From the NCBI RefSeq assembly GCF_002082565.1, contig NZ_CP020562.1:3596001-3660000 (forward strand): a stretch of 64,000 nucleotides of DNA, written 5' to 3'. Below the pieces are notes generated by a model, which did not search any database, was not told where the DNA came from, and saw only the letters and a list, made by a program, of their open reading frames with translations. Position numbers and translations under genes: made by a program. Origin of the DNA: Halomonas sp. GT (GTDB taxonomy: Bacteria; Pseudomonadota; Gammaproteobacteria; Pseudomonadales; Halomonadaceae). Below, in pieces: positions 15,885 to 25,506 of the stretch. The stretch's first letter is position 1, and every line of letters starts with the position of its first letter.

Positions 15885-17858
15885 ATGAAACCAACTCACA
15901 CGTTAGGCTTTTGCCTTACCTTACTCCCTCTTCTACCTGCCCACGCCAATGAGTCGGACTTAGACCCCGTCACGGTCACAGGTACCCGAGCACCGACGGA
16001 CCTGTCCCGCGCACCACTCATTATCGACATCATCGACCGCCAAGATGCAACGCTTGCCACCGCAAGCCGCGTTGAAGACGTGCTGAGTCGCCAGCCTGGC
16101 CTCCATGTGGCTGGCCAAGGACGCCGTAACGGCCAAACGCTGAGTATGCGTGGCTTCGGGAGAAATGGTGTACTGGTGCGTCTGGATGGCGTTCGCCAAG
16201 ATATTTCTACCGGCCATGTGGGCAACTTTTTTCTAGACCCAGCGCTGATTCAAGAAGTGCAGATTGCCCGTGGCTCGCTTTCCAGTCTGTACGGTAGCAA
16301 CGCCATGGGCGGCGTTGTTAGTTTTACCAGTGTAGAGGCCAGCGACTTATTAGCCCCAGGTGAAGATAGCGGTGCACGTCTTTCCCTAGGTGGGGCGACG
16401 GCTAACAACGAGCTACGCGGCAGCCTGACCGCGTTTGGCCGCCGCGACACAACTAATGGGCAAGTGGATGGGCTATTTTCTGTGGGCCGTAGCGAGTCAG
16501 GCGATATTCGTCGCGCGGGCGGTGATGAAGCAGTAGAAGATGCCAGCCTCAATAGCCTGCTTTTGAAAGGCGGCTGGAAACCAAGCGACGACCAACGGGT
16601 GTTTATTAGCTGGCAGCACTATGATGAGCGCGCCACCCAACCCGCTAATCCGCAGCAGCTATCAACCAGCGCTAGCAACCCATTACGCGACCGTGATGTT
16701 GAGAGCAATAACGTACAACTTGGCCACCGCTGGCAACCGAGTGGTGCCACTGAAATCACCTCGAAGCTTACCTTTAGCCAACAGGATATCGACGAGCCAC
16801 AGGCTAGCCGTACCCTTGAGCGGATCGGCCTGCAGAGCGATGGCTATCACAGCATCGACCATGGCTGGCTTTCACAAACGCTAGTGTTTGGTGCAGAGCT
16901 GGAGCAGGCTCGCCAACGGCCTGACGGTGAAGCGAATGGTTTCCCTAAGGCTGATATCGATACCCAGTCGGCCTATCTTGATACCACGCTTACTGCGGGC
17001 CGCTATTTAGCAGAGGGCGGCGCGGGGCAGTTTGACGTCGGCATTGGCGCTCGCTATGACCGCTATGACGCCAGCGGTCAAAACGATGCCGACAGCGTGC
17101 ACGACCAAGTGTCGCCGCGCTTCCGCCTTGCCTGGCGACCCGACGGCTCCTTGATGCTTTTCTCAGGCTACGCCGAAGCCTTCCGCGCGCCCAGCCTTTC
17201 CGAGCTTTACGCTAACGAGCGCCACTTTGCGGGGTTCTGTGCAGGACCGTTTTTCTGTACGCCCGACAACTACTGGATTCCCAACCCTAGCCTTTCCCCC
17301 GAAACCAGCCGCACATGGGAAAGCGGTGTGGTGTGGCATCAAGGCGACTGGCAGGCGCGCGCCAGCTACTTCGACACCCGTGCAGACGACTTCATCGACA
17401 CTCAGGTCGATATCATGGCGGGCACAACTCAAGCCGTAAACGTGCAGCGTGCTCAGCTATGGGGTTATGACGCCCGACTTACTTGGCAACCTAACGCATT
17501 CCCTCTGTTGACAAGCTTTGTAGGTCTTTCAGAGGTATCTGGCAAGGATCGCGACAGCGGTGAGGCTCTGGGTAGCCAAACGCCCCTGGAAATGACACTG
17601 GGCAGTGACGTCGCGCTTTATAACAGCGCTGTACGGGTCGGCTGGCAAGGCCGTTTTGCTCAGGCGTTCGACAAACAGGGCGACGATGAACGCCTGCCAG
17701 GCTATGGGCTGCACGATATACACCTTGCCTGGCAAATCACCCCCGCTATTGATACCGCGCTGCGCCTCGCCAACCTCGGCGACAAAGTGTGGTATCGGCC
17801 TGATGGCAGCCTGGGCGACGGGCGCAGCCTGTTCGCCACCCTCAACTGGCAGTGGTAA
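15885..17858 (+). CDS. TonB-dependent haem/haemoglobin receptor
   Basis: A 657-residue outer-membrane receptor: a signal peptide (cleavage near AHANESD), a TonB box-like DPVTVTGTR, a plug domain (about 40-150, RLDGVRQDISTGHVGNFF) and a 22-strand barrel ending in a terminal aromatic (LNWQW). The haem-receptor signature is present: FRAPSLSELY, then a conserved His in ANERHFAGF, then NPSLSPETS, matching the FRAP and NPNL boxes with the haem-ligand His between them. It imports haem across the outer membrane with TonB/ExbB/ExbD, which are not encoded here. It sits between hemP and hmuSTUV. Confidence 0.92.
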   Translation: MKPTHTLGFCLTLLPLLPAHANESDLDPVTVTGTRAPTDLSRAPLIIDIIDRQDATLATASRVEDVLSRQPGLHVAGQGRRNGQTLSMRGFGRNGVLVRLDGVRQDISTGHVGNFFLDPALIQEVQIARGSLSSLYGSNAMGGVVSFTSVEASDLLAPGEDSGARLSLGGATANNELRGSLTAFGRRDTTNGQVDGLFSVGRSESGDIRRAGGDEAVEDASLNSLLLKGGWKPSDDQRVFISWQHYDERATQPANPQQLSTSASNPLRDRDVESNNVQLGHRWQPSGATEITSKLTFSQQDIDEPQASRTLERIGLQSDGYHSIDHGWLSQTLVFGAELEQARQRPDGEANGFPKADIDTQSAYLDTTLTAGRYLAEGGAGQFDVGIGARYDRYDASGQNDADSVHDQVSPRFRLAWRPDGSLMLFSGYAEAFRAPSLSELYANERHFAGFCAGPFFCTPDNYWIPNPSLSPETSRTWESGVVWHQGDWQARASYFDTRADDFIDTQVDIMAGTTQAVNVQRAQLWGYDARLTWQPNAFPLLTSFVGLSEVSGKDRDSGEALGSQTPLEMTLGSDVALYNSAVRVGWQGRFAQAFDKQGDDERLPGYGLHDIHLAWQITPAIDTALRLANLGDKVWYRPDGSLGDGRSLFATLNWQW

Positions 17859-17889
17859 CCCGCTGCAATGTTAAGTCTAGAGGTGACGT

Positions 17890-18978
17890 ATGATTGAGTC
17901 CCAGCAGATCGCAATTCTTGAAGCCTTTGACGCAGCACGAGCAGCACAGCCTCGCCTGCCAGCGATTGATATTGCCGAGCGCTTATCCATCAGTGAAGGC
18001 GAACTTCAGGCCGCGCGCTTAGGCCGCGACGTATGGACGCTGCCCCTAGCGCCGAAAGACCTTGCGGCTCGCCTCCCCCTGTTAGGCCGAGTCAAAGCAC
18101 TCACTCGTTCTCTTTTAGCCGTGCTTGAGCAAACTGGCGATTACCCTGACCTCGATGGCGGGCCGCAAACCGGCTTGCTGCTTGACCCAGGTGGCTTAGA
18201 TTTACGGCTGCTGTATTCCCATTGGCATTGGGCTTGCCTAATCCGCGACCCTATTCATGCTCCTATCCATGGCTCTAACCGCGCCCCCCTGCCAACGGAG
18301 AATGAACAAGGCCAGTGGCGCTGGAGCCTGCAAATTTTCAATCAGCATGGCTGTGCCATTCACAAAAGCTTTGCGCTGGAAAATCCGCTGCCCCGATCAT
18401 GGGGCGCATTAGCCGCTCTAGGCACCCTAGATACCCCCGCGTTTACCCAAAGCGTGCCTCGCTTAAAGCGTGCGCTTCCTGAAGCGCCGACACTCGCCAG
18501 CGAGTGGGCGGCGATGCGTGATGTGCACCAATTCTTCGCCCTGCTTCAGCGCCACCATCTAGAACGCTTTGAAGCAAACCAGCTAATGGAAGGCCGATAT
18601 ACTCGCGTGTTGCCCGTCGATGCCCTAGAAAATCTGTTAACCAAAGCAAGTCAGCGCGCACTGCCTCTGATGCTGTTCGTGGCCAGTCCTGGCTGCGTGC
18701 AAATTCGCACTGGCACGCTACCTGAACCTCAGCGCGCCCGCGGCTGGCTGAACCTGTTTGGCGAGCAGTTCACGCTGCACCTTAATGACACCGCCATTGA
18801 GCAAGTGTGGCAGGTCAGCAAGCCTAACCGTGACGGTGGCGTCACCAGCGTAGAAGCCTTTGATGCAGAGGGTTCTTTGGTGCTGCAAATTTACGCTGAG
18901 CGCCAGGAAGGCCGCGTGGAGCGCCCAGAATGGCGACAGTTGCTAAATGAACTCGGCAGCCAAGAGGCCGTGGCATGA
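17890..18978 (+). CDS. hmuS: Haem-degrading or haem-trafficking factor, HmuS/HemS family
   Basis: A 362-residue cytoplasmic protein of two repeated halves (about 15-175 and 190-350), the size of HemS/ChuS/HmuS. The N-terminal AAQPRLPAIDIAERLSISEGEL segment (quoted in part) is typical of the family, which binds incoming haem and either delivers or degrades it. GAGGTGACGT precedes the ATG. It overlaps hmuT by 4 bp and lies just after the receptor gene. Whether it breaks the ring or only carries haem cannot be told here. Confidence 0.88.
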   Translation: MIESQQIAILEAFDAARAAQPRLPAIDIAERLSISEGELQAARLGRDVWTLPLAPKDLAARLPLLGRVKALTRSLLAVLEQTGDYPDLDGGPQTGLLLDPGGLDLRLLYSHWHWACLIRDPIHAPIHGSNRAPLPTENEQGQWRWSLQIFNQHGCAIHKSFALENPLPRSWGALAALGTLDTPAFTQSVPRLKRALPEAPTLASEWAAMRDVHQFFALLQRHHLERFEANQLMEGRYTRVLPVDALENLLTKASQRALPLMLFVASPGCVQIRTGTLPEPQRARGWLNLFGEQFTLHLNDTAIEQVWQVSKPNRDGGVTSVEAFDAEGSLVLQIYAERQEGRVERPEWRQLLNELGSQEAVA

Positions 18979-19844
18979 GCGCCACACGCTTCGCACGCCA
19001 GTCGCTTGCCGCGCTACTGATTGGCTGGTTAACCACTGGCGGGGCGCTAGCCAATGAACGCTGGGTCATTCTGGGCGGCGATATAGCTGAAACTATCGCC
19101 GCGCTTGGCGCGGATATCGAGGTCGTTGCCCGCGACGATACGGTGCTCCACCCGCTCGAAATGGCCGCACTGCCCTCGGTAGGCTACCTGCGCCAGCTGT
19201 CGGCAGAAAGCGTGCTCTCAGTGGCACCGGACCGTGTGCTGGCAGCAGGACACTCCGGCCCTAAAGAAGTGTTGGAACAGTTAGAGGCCGTGGGTGTAAC
19301 GGTTGATGTGATTGATGCCCCTGCTGATCTTTCCTCGATTGCCGAAAAAGTCCGCACAGTGGCTCAGCACACGCAACGCCAACAAAGGGGTGACGAGTTG
19401 GCAACCTCACTCACCGCCACCCTTGAGCGCTTGGCAGCCCTGCCCCCGCTGCCTGATACGCGAGCGATGTTTATTCTTCACCACAGTGGGCTAACACCGC
19501 GAGTTGCCGGCAGCGACACCGCCGCTCATATAGCCTTGGATGCCGTTGGCCTCGACAATGCCTTTGGCGATATGGCGGGCTATCAAAGCGTTGCGGCAGA
19601 AGCACTGGCAAAAGAAGCACCCGCACTGGTGATTATGTCCCAACGGGGGTTAGACGCGTTGGGCGGTGAAAACGCGCTATGGCAGTTACCGGGGATGCGC
19701 TTAACGCCCGCAGGACGCGAACAGCGGCTTATTGTGATTGATGATCAGGCACTGCTCGGTTTTGGCCCCCGCACGCCTGACCAGCTATTTACCTTGCGTC
19801 AGGACATTGAAGCGCTGCTTGGCACAGAGCAGGTCAGCCGATGA
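18975..19844 (+). CDS. hmuT: Haem ABC transporter, periplasmic binding protein
   Basis: A 289-residue protein with a signal peptide (about 1-27, ending GGALANERW) and the two-lobed fold of class III cobalamin/siderophore/haem binding proteins. Conserved features include VARDDTVLHP and ALPSVGYLRQLSAESVLSVAPDRVL. HmuT collects haem from the outer-membrane receptor and passes it to HmuUV. The start overlaps the hmuS stop by 4 bp and its stop overlaps hmuU by 4 bp, so translation is coupled. Confidence 0.9.
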   Translation: MSATRFARQSLAALLIGWLTTGGALANERWVILGGDIAETIAALGADIEVVARDDTVLHPLEMAALPSVGYLRQLSAESVLSVAPDRVLAAGHSGPKEVLEQLEAVGVTVDVIDAPADLSSIAEKVRTVAQHTQRQQRGDELATSLTATLERLAALPPLPDTRAMFILHHSGLTPRVAGSDTAAHIALDAVGLDNAFGDMAGYQSVAAEALAKEAPALVIMSQRGLDALGGENALWQLPGMRLTPAGREQRLIVIDDQALLGFGPRTPDQLFTLRQDIEALLGTEQVSR

Positions 19845-20881
19845 TCACCAGCGCTTCCCATGATCGTTATCGCCCCTTGTTACCGCTTAGTCGAACAGCA
19901 CGAGTGTTAAGTGGTTTTACCCTGGCGTTATTGATCGCCCTTGGCTGGGGTGCTGCTTCAGGCGCGTTAGGTGTGTCGCCCTGGGCACTCATTAATGGCA
20001 GCGCAGATGAGCTCAGTGTCCAAGTGTGGTGGCAGCTACGCCTACCGCGCCTACTTCTGGGGGTTGCCGTGGGGGCGATGCTGGCGGGCAGTGGTGCCGC
20101 CATGCAGGGGCTATTTAGAAACCCATTGGCCGACCCAACGCTATTAGGCCTTGCCAGTGGTGCAGGGCTATTTGTAGCACTTTGGATTGTGCTATTTCAG
20201 GGCAGCGCTGCCGGTAGCCTCTATGGCCAGTTTGCGGCTGGGTTCCTAGGGGCACTTAGCGTTTGCTTAGTGGTATTTGGCATTGCCAAGCGCCAAGGGG
20301 GTGGCAGTGCCGCCGTCATGTCACTGCTACTAGCAGGCTTAGCAATCAACACGTTAGCAGGCGCTGGTGGCGGCGTACTGGCGTTTATTGCCAGCGACGA
20401 TCAACTTCGTCAGCTCAGCTTATGGGGAATGGGCACGCTTACCAACGCTCTGTGGCGTACCACCGCCGTAGCCCTTGCCCTGATTGCTGTTGCCCTATGG
20501 CTGTTAATACGCAGCGCTCGTGAGCTTGACCTACTTCAGCTAGGCGAATCTACCGCCCATGCGGCAGGCCTGGATGCAACGTGCTTAAAACGCCGCGTGG
20601 TCGTTGCTACCTCGCTGGGTGTAGGGCTGTGCGTCGCGCTGACCGGTGTGATTGGCTTTCTTGGTTTGCTCGTACCCCACTGCCTACGACTTTGGCTCGG
20701 GCCTGGCCATCGCCTGCTGCTACCCGCTTCTATGCTAGGCGGTGCACTACTGCTAGTGGTGGCCGATACCCTGGCGCGCACCCTCGGCGCGCCCGCCGAA
20801 ATCCCCGTCGGGCTGTTAACCAGCCTACTGGGTGGCCCCTATTTTCTTTACCTGCTAATGCGTCGGAACCGGGCATGCTAA
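19841..20881 (+). CDS. hmuU: Haem ABC transporter permease
   Basis: A 346-residue BtuC/FecCD-family permease with about ten membrane segments. Family motifs include RLPRLLLGVAVGAMLAGSGAAMQGLFRNPLADPTLLG (two adjoining halves, recognisable by the GxxMQGLFRNPLADP core) and the GFLGLLVPHCLRL loop that contacts the ATPase. It forms the inner-membrane channel for haem with the ATPase encoded by the overlapping next gene. The stop codon overlaps the hmuV start. Confidence 0.92.
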   Translation: MITSASHDRYRPLLPLSRTARVLSGFTLALLIALGWGAASGALGVSPWALINGSADELSVQVWWQLRLPRLLLGVAVGAMLAGSGAAMQGLFRNPLADPTLLGLASGAGLFVALWIVLFQGSAAGSLYGQFAAGFLGALSVCLVVFGIAKRQGGGSAAVMSLLLAGLAINTLAGAGGGVLAFIASDDQLRQLSLWGMGTLTNALWRTTAVALALIAVALWLLIRSARELDLLQLGESTAHAAGLDATCLKRRVVVATSLGVGLCVALTGVIGFLGLLVPHCLRLWLGPGHRLLLPASMLGGALLLVVADTLARTLGAPAEIPVGLLTSLLGGPYFLYLLMRRNRAC

Positions 20882-21648
20882 CCCTACATCAGGCGGGTTT
20901 GACCACCACGCCCTCAATTGCGCCTCTGGACGGCACCCTTCGCCCTGGTGAGCTACTCGCCATTGTTGGCCCCAACGGCGCGGGCAAAAGCACACTACTC
21001 AGCATGCTGTCAGGGTTTCGCCCCTGTGAACAGGGCGAGCTACATCTGGATGGCAAACGTCTAAGTGAGTGGCCAATCAGCGAACTTGCCAATCGCCGGG
21101 CGCTGGTCGCCCAGCAAGAATTGCCCGGCTTTGATTGGCAAACCTTTGAGCTGGTGAGCTTAGGCAGCAACCCCAGCAATGCACTGATTGCGGAACTGCT
21201 GCATGACCTAGACCTGATACATTTAGCCAAACGCAGCGTACTTTCACTCTCTGGCGGCGAACGCCAACGGGTAATGATTGCACGAGGTGCCTGCCAGCTA
21301 CTCTCACGGCGCTCACCTACCGCCAAAGATGGCGGCCTTTTACTGCTGGATGAACCCACTAGCGCACTCGATATCGGTCAGCAGCAGCGCTTAATGCGTC
21401 AACTGCGCACCTGGGCAGAACGACATCATATGGCGATTGTCTGCGTGCTTCACGACCTCAACTTAGCTGGCACCTACGCCGACCGAGTGTGGCTGTTGCA
21501 TCAAGGTCAGCGTATTGCTCACGGCTCGCCCGCTGAGGTACTTGATCCGCAACGCATAGCGGCTATCTATCATGCCGATATTACTGCACTGAGCCACCCC
21601 ACATCACACCGTACGAACGGTACCCCCTGGCTAGCGCTAGAGCATTGA
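20875..21648 (+). CDS. hmuV: Haem ABC transporter ATP-binding protein
   Basis: A 257-residue ABC ATPase with Walker [11 protein letters not shown] (about residues 34-43), signature LSGGERQRVMIARGA and Walker B LLLLDEPTSALD. ATG 20875, overlapping the hmuU stop, is chosen because a longer frame would run through hmuU and yield a low-complexity Arg-rich tail. It drives haem import through HmuU. It is the last gene of the hmu operon. Confidence 0.92.
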   Translation: MLTLHQAGLTTTPSIAPLDGTLRPGELLAIVGPNGAGKSTLLSMLSGFRPCEQGELHLDGKRLSEWPISELANRRALVAQQELPGFDWQTFELVSLGSNPSNALIAELLHDLDLIHLAKRSVLSLSGGERQRVMIARGACQLLSRRSPTAKDGGLLLLDEPTSALDIGQQQRLMRQLRTWAERHHMAIVCVLHDLNLAGTYADRVWLLHQGQRIAHGSPAEVLDPQRIAAIYHADITALSHPTSHRTNGTPWLALEH

Positions 21649-21775
21649 TCAACAGGGCATCACAGCAGGCTAGCCTCATAGAGAGGCATACGAAGCAGTA
21701 TAAAACAGCTGTACAAAAGCATCACAAACCTTAGACTTAAACGTATATAAGTTTATCGTCTAGTGAGGTGATGCC

Positions 21776-22123
21776 ATGTCCTCAACGCTCCCTGCGCGTC
21801 TTACCCTTGAAGAACTCTCACAACGCACACACACCTCCTCGCCACTTCCAGAGGTAGAGCTGCTTGGGCTCGATATGGGCTGGTATATCGTGCGGTTGCA
21901 TCACAATGATTCGGTTAGCCTACTGGTCGACACCCAGGGTGAAACCAAGCGCTTTAGCGGTACCCAATGGGTCAGCCGCGCACTGGCGCCACTTGGCTTT
22001 ACCCACGGCGTTCTCACTTGGGCAGATGCCGTCGACGAAATGATCGGCAACGACACCCCGCCAGTTTCGGCTCAACAACGCATGGCTTACGGCGTTCGCG
22101 TTGCGTTTGAGACACGGCACTGA
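21776..22123 (+). CDS. Small conserved protein, probable DUF6482 family
   Basis: A 115-residue soluble protein with the pattern LTLEELSQRTH, VELLGLDMGWYIVRLHHNDSVSLLVD, then HGVLTWADAVDEMIG, which resembles the short DUF6482 proteins of Halomonas and Pseudomonas (recognition by memory of the pattern, not by a search). No signal or membrane segment is seen. The gene is single, preceded by GTGAGGTGATGCC as ribosome binding site, and followed by a likely terminator. The function is unknown. Confidence 0.75.
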   Translation: MSSTLPARLTLEELSQRTHTSSPLPEVELLGLDMGWYIVRLHHNDSVSLLVDTQGETKRFSGTQWVSRALAPLGFTHGVLTWADAVDEMIGNDTPPVSAQQRMAYGVRVAFETRH

Positions 22124-22155
22124 TTGCTAACCCAACCACCGTTTCAGTGAAGCCA

Positions 22156-22190
22156 AAAGCCATGCTGGCATTAAATACCGACATGGCTTT
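22156..22190 (+). terminator. Probable terminator after the DUF6482-like gene
   Basis: AAAGCCATG and CATGGCTTT form a perfect nine-base-pair stem around a 17-base loop, 33 bp after the stop codon. The descending arm ends in UUU, which gives only a short U tract. Confidence 0.5.
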
Positions 22191-22279
22191 CAACCCAGCC
22201 TATCGATAAGATTCATCATGAGCCATCAAGTGCTTTCTAGTAGTTGTGTTAAAAACTAATTTTCCAAAGGATGGACTCT

Positions 22280-23635
22280 ATGCGCGATGAGGAAAAATAC
22301 ACCCATTCAGAGGAGCAACTGCTCTATCTTCAAAAACGGTTAGATGAGGAAGATACCGCCGCCCTGAGCGAGCTGTTTACTGAACTCGATATTTTATCGA
22401 TTGCGCGCACGCTGGAGTCTTTCCCAACCAAAACTCGCGACCGATTGTGGGAGTACATTCCTGAAGCACTGCTCGGTGAAGTGCTTGCCGAAGTCGATGA
22501 AGATATTCGTGCCGACTATATTGAAGATCTTTCAGCCAGCGATGTAGAACAAATCGTTAAAGGCCTGGATGCCCAGGAAGTAGCTGAAGTTCTCGACGTC
22601 GCCGACGAAGAGATCAAAACAACCGTCTATGCCAGCTTGGATCAGGAGATCCGCGCCCAGGTTGAGAACCTGCACTCTTATGAAGATGACGTGGTCGGTC
22701 GTTACATGGACCCAGAGACGGTCAATGTAAAACAGGGGGTATCACTGGAGGCTGTACAGCGCTATATCCGCATTCATCACCTGCTAGATGATGAGTCACA
22801 GCAGATCATGATTACCGATAAGGATAAGCGACTGCTGGGCACGCTGACGCTCATTGATCTAATCAAACAGCCTCAGGAGAGCATCGTTGATGAGTATATG
22901 GATGACCCCTTCACGCTAAATGACCAGATGAAGGTAAGCGAGGCTGCCGCACTACTCCGCTCTAAAGAGCTGCCTTTTGTTCCCGTTTGCGATAGCGACG
23001 GTTTGTTAGTGGGCCAGTTGAACGCCGCTGATGTATTAGAAATCACCCAAGATGATGCTGATATGACGTTAAAACACATGTCAGGCGTCAGCGATGAGGA
23101 AGAAGTCTTCACTCCGATACTCCGCAGCGCAAAGAGCCGCGGCATTTGGCTGGGCATTAACCTGCTCACCGCTTTTTTAGCAGCCTTCGTGATTGGGCAG
23201 TTTGAGGAGGTACTGGATCAAATTGTAGCGCTGGCCATCCTGATGCCGGTAGTCGCGAGTATGGGCGGGATTGCGGGCAGCCAAACCCTCACCGTCGTCA
23301 TACGTGGTTTAGCGCTCGGCCAACTGGCCGGTAATAACAAACAGTGGCTCTATAACAAAGAGCTGTGGGTAGGAATGAGTAACGGCTTGGTGTGGGCACT
23401 GGTCGTTGGCGGTATTTCTTATCTGTGGTTCAGCGACCCGCTGATTACGCTGGTAATTACGTTGGCCATCTTTGTGAATATGAGCCTAGCTAACTTATCG
23501 GGCGTGCTGATCCCCTTAGTGTTGAAAAGATTGCAAATAGATCCCGCATTATCAGGCGCCGTCATTTTAACCACCGTCACTGATGTGGTCGGCTTCCTGT
23601 CGTTCTTGGGACTCGCGACAGTGATTATTTTGTGA
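22280..23635 (+). CDS. mgtE: Magnesium transporter MgtE
   Basis: A protein of about 451 residues with the MgtE order: an N-terminal acidic helical domain (about 1-125), two CBS domains (about 130-250, for example YMDPETVNVKQGVSLEAVQ and VDEYMDDPFTLN) and five C-terminal membrane segments (about 285-450) with the MPVVASMGGIAGSQTLTVVIRG pore region (quoted in part). MgtE is a gated Mg2+ channel of the inner membrane whose cytosolic domains close it when Mg2+ is high. ATG 22280 is preferred because the AAAGG ribosome binding site directly touches the in-frame ATG at 22271. No Mg2+ riboswitch is visible in the 147-bp leader region. Confidence 0.93.
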   Translation: MRDEEKYTHSEEQLLYLQKRLDEEDTAALSELFTELDILSIARTLESFPTKTRDRLWEYIPEALLGEVLAEVDEDIRADYIEDLSASDVEQIVKGLDAQEVAEVLDVADEEIKTTVYASLDQEIRAQVENLHSYEDDVVGRYMDPETVNVKQGVSLEAVQRYIRIHHLLDDESQQIMITDKDKRLLGTLTLIDLIKQPQESIVDEYMDDPFTLNDQMKVSEAAALLRSKELPFVPVCDSDGLLVGQLNAADVLEITQDDADMTLKHMSGVSDEEEVFTPILRSAKSRGIWLGINLLTAFLAAFVIGQFEEVLDQIVALAILMPVVASMGGIAGSQTLTVVIRGLALGQLAGNNKQWLYNKELWVGMSNGLVWALVVGGISYLWFSDPLITLVITLAIFVNMSLANLSGVLIPLVLKRLQIDPALSGAVILTTVTDVVGFLSFLGLATVIIL

Positions 23636-23653
23636 TCTTGTATCGGGACTGAT

Positions 23654-23682
23654 GTAGAGCGCCACATAACGCGGCGCTCTAC
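23654..23682. terminator. Perfect 10-bp hairpin between convergent genes
   Basis: GTAGAGCGCC-ACATAACGC-GGCGCTCTAC is a perfect stem 18 bp after the mgtE stop and 34 bp from the stop of the convergent NCS1 gene. There is no U tract on either side. Confidence 0.5.
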
Positions 23683-23716
23683 CTATCCCCCTAGGGCGTC
23701 GTATCACTTCGTCCCT

Positions 23717-25435
23717 CTATCGAGTCCGAGGCGCTCGCCTTTTTTTCATCCACAGGGTCGCAGCAATAAAGTAGAGTACGGTTGGTACCACAATGAGTAC
23801 TTGGAAAGTGTCTAAGTGCGCCGTGGCATCCACACCCTGGAACCAAGACCAGCCCGCTATTCCCAAAATAGCCACTAAACACGCCACCGCTATAAGGTAC
23901 CAAGAATTGCGCCTCTGCACTGGAAAGCGTTCCGGCGTATCTGCACCCGGTTGCTCAGGTGGATTACGTGGCCCATATGCCGCCTGATAGAAATCGATCT
24001 CCTCTTTTACAATATCTCCCTGAAAACGGCACAGCAATGGATAGGCAATAAAGCTTGTCAGCCATACGGGGATAAAGAGCGTAAAAAGGTGTAGCGAGCC
24101 TTCAAACAAAAGTGCCACCCCAACCAGAATACCCATGCCCCAGGCCATAAACGCTGGCCGATTGTTGGCAAACCCCAGATGTTCACGCCAGAATGGGCGG
24201 ATCTTCATTCGGGGCAGTAAAAAGTGCTCCGCCGCAATGATGGCACCCACCGGGGCAATCAGCATGATGAAGTAAGAGAGCACATTGAGCCACTGAGTAA
24301 ACACAAAGGGGAAGCAGGCAATTAGTGTGGTTGCAACACCTGTAATAGCGGTAACCCGTACGCGTGAATGCTGAGTAAAAACCGCCTGAAAAGCGAGCCC
24401 CGCACGGTAGAGACTTGGGATCGACGTGGTCCAACCTGCGATCACTACCGCAATTAACCCCATGGCACCAAGAATTCTAAAAGAGACACCACCTGGATCC
24501 ATTTGGGTAAGCTGAGAGCCTGCCAGAAGCGCCGCTGTTGCCCCCATTAAACCTGCGCATACCCACGCCATATAGTGACCAATATACATACCGGCGGCAG
24601 AGAAGTAGCCATACGAGGATTTGCGGGCAAAACGCAGGATAGACATATCACTCATCCCCAAGTGCATCGGCAGGTTAGCGCCCCAGGCCCAGGCCGCAAT
24701 CACCCACACCGATATACCAGGGGCTCCCTCTGGCGTCTCTCCCGTCCAAACAAAAGTATCAACAACACCTGCCAGAGTGGTCAAACCGTCTAGCTCTCCC
24801 ATGTGTAGCAGAACGGGAATCGTCACCACCCCACTGGCTAAAAACATGGTTGCCATCCAGGGAGAGCAGACGGTTGAAAAATTAGCTATTAGCTTGAACC
24901 CCTTAAGGGTCATCCACACGGTAATAGCGCCCACAAACAGCACCAGCGCTACGAAGCTAATGCTCTGGGGATACCAGGCGGTTTGTGGCGGTATCGTCGT
25001 TACCACTCGGAAAGCGGAGGCTGATACGGTAATCATCGCCCCCGAGACCACGGCAAAAATCAAACCATTCAGAAGGTTATAAATGAGAGAGAAGCGCTTG
25101 CCAGCCAACCGCTCAAGATACCAGTAGATGGTCATTCGTGAACGTACGGCTACCGGGCTACACACCCAAGCCCATGAGAGCACAGCCAAAAGATTACCAA
25201 TTAGCAGCCCCCACAATAGATCACTGGTGCTAACACCCAGCGCAACTAAAGAAGCACCGATCACAAACTCAGTTCCCGCCACGTGCTCCCCTGCATAAGC
25301 GCCAAGAAAGTATTTACCACTCAGTTGGTGGCTAGCGGGAATTCGCTGATGTTCAAATTCGCCTGTTTGGCGTGATGTTGCCGGTGGGGCGCTGCCACTT
25401 TCTGCCGCCGACATTGCTGGCGTGTGGGTGCTCAT
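23717..25435 (-). CDS. NCS1-type permease, possibly part of the inositol regulon
   Basis: A 572-residue transporter with about twelve membrane segments and a hydrophilic N-terminus of about 40 residues. The QLSGKYFLGAYAGEHVAGTEF and CSPVAVRSRMTIYWYLERLAG segments place it near the nucleobase:cation symporter-1 (purine/cytosine permease) group, though it is not a close match to known cytosine, allantoin or hydantoin carriers. A GAGGAG ribosome binding site favours the ATG at 25435. It lies downstream of iolG in the same direction, with its own upstream RGAA-N6-TTCY site (25507-25520). I infer that it may bring in an inositol or related compound; the family would suggest a nitrogen heterocycle. 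Confidence 0.8.
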   Translation of the reverse strand: MSTHTPAMSAAESGSAPPATSRQTGEFEHQRIPASHQLSGKYFLGAYAGEHVAGTEFVIGASLVALGVSTSDLLWGLLIGNLLAVLSWAWVCSPVAVRSRMTIYWYLERLAGKRFSLIYNLLNGLIFAVVSGAMITVSASAFRVVTTIPPQTAWYPQSISFVALVLFVGAITVWMTLKGFKLIANFSTVCSPWMATMFLASGVVTIPVLLHMGELDGLTTLAGVVDTFVWTGETPEGAPGISVWVIAAWAWGANLPMHLGMSDMSILRFARKSSYGYFSAAGMYIGHYMAWVCAGLMGATAALLAGSQLTQMDPGGVSFRILGAMGLIAVVIAGWTTSIPSLYRAGLAFQAVFTQHSRVRVTAITGVATTLIACFPFVFTQWLNVLSYFIMLIAPVGAIIAAEHFLLPRMKIRPFWREHLGFANNRPAFMAWGMGILVGVALLFEGSLHLFTLFIPVWLTSFIAYPLLCRFQGDIVKEEIDFYQAAYGPRNPPEQPGADTPERFPVQRRNSWYLIAVACLVAILGIAGWSWFQGVDATAHLDTFQVLIVVPTVLYFIAATLWMKKRRAPRTR

Positions 25436-25506
25436 GCGCATCTCCTCTTGTTGTTGGGGGCTATAAGCACTGAGAGTTTTGCAAAACGTAAACAATCAGA
25501 TTTAAT

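Noticed and set aside
22124..22279. Mg2+ riboswitch before mgtE
   Set aside because: The gap is short, holds a hairpin belonging to the upstream gene, and shows none of the M-box conserved blocks.
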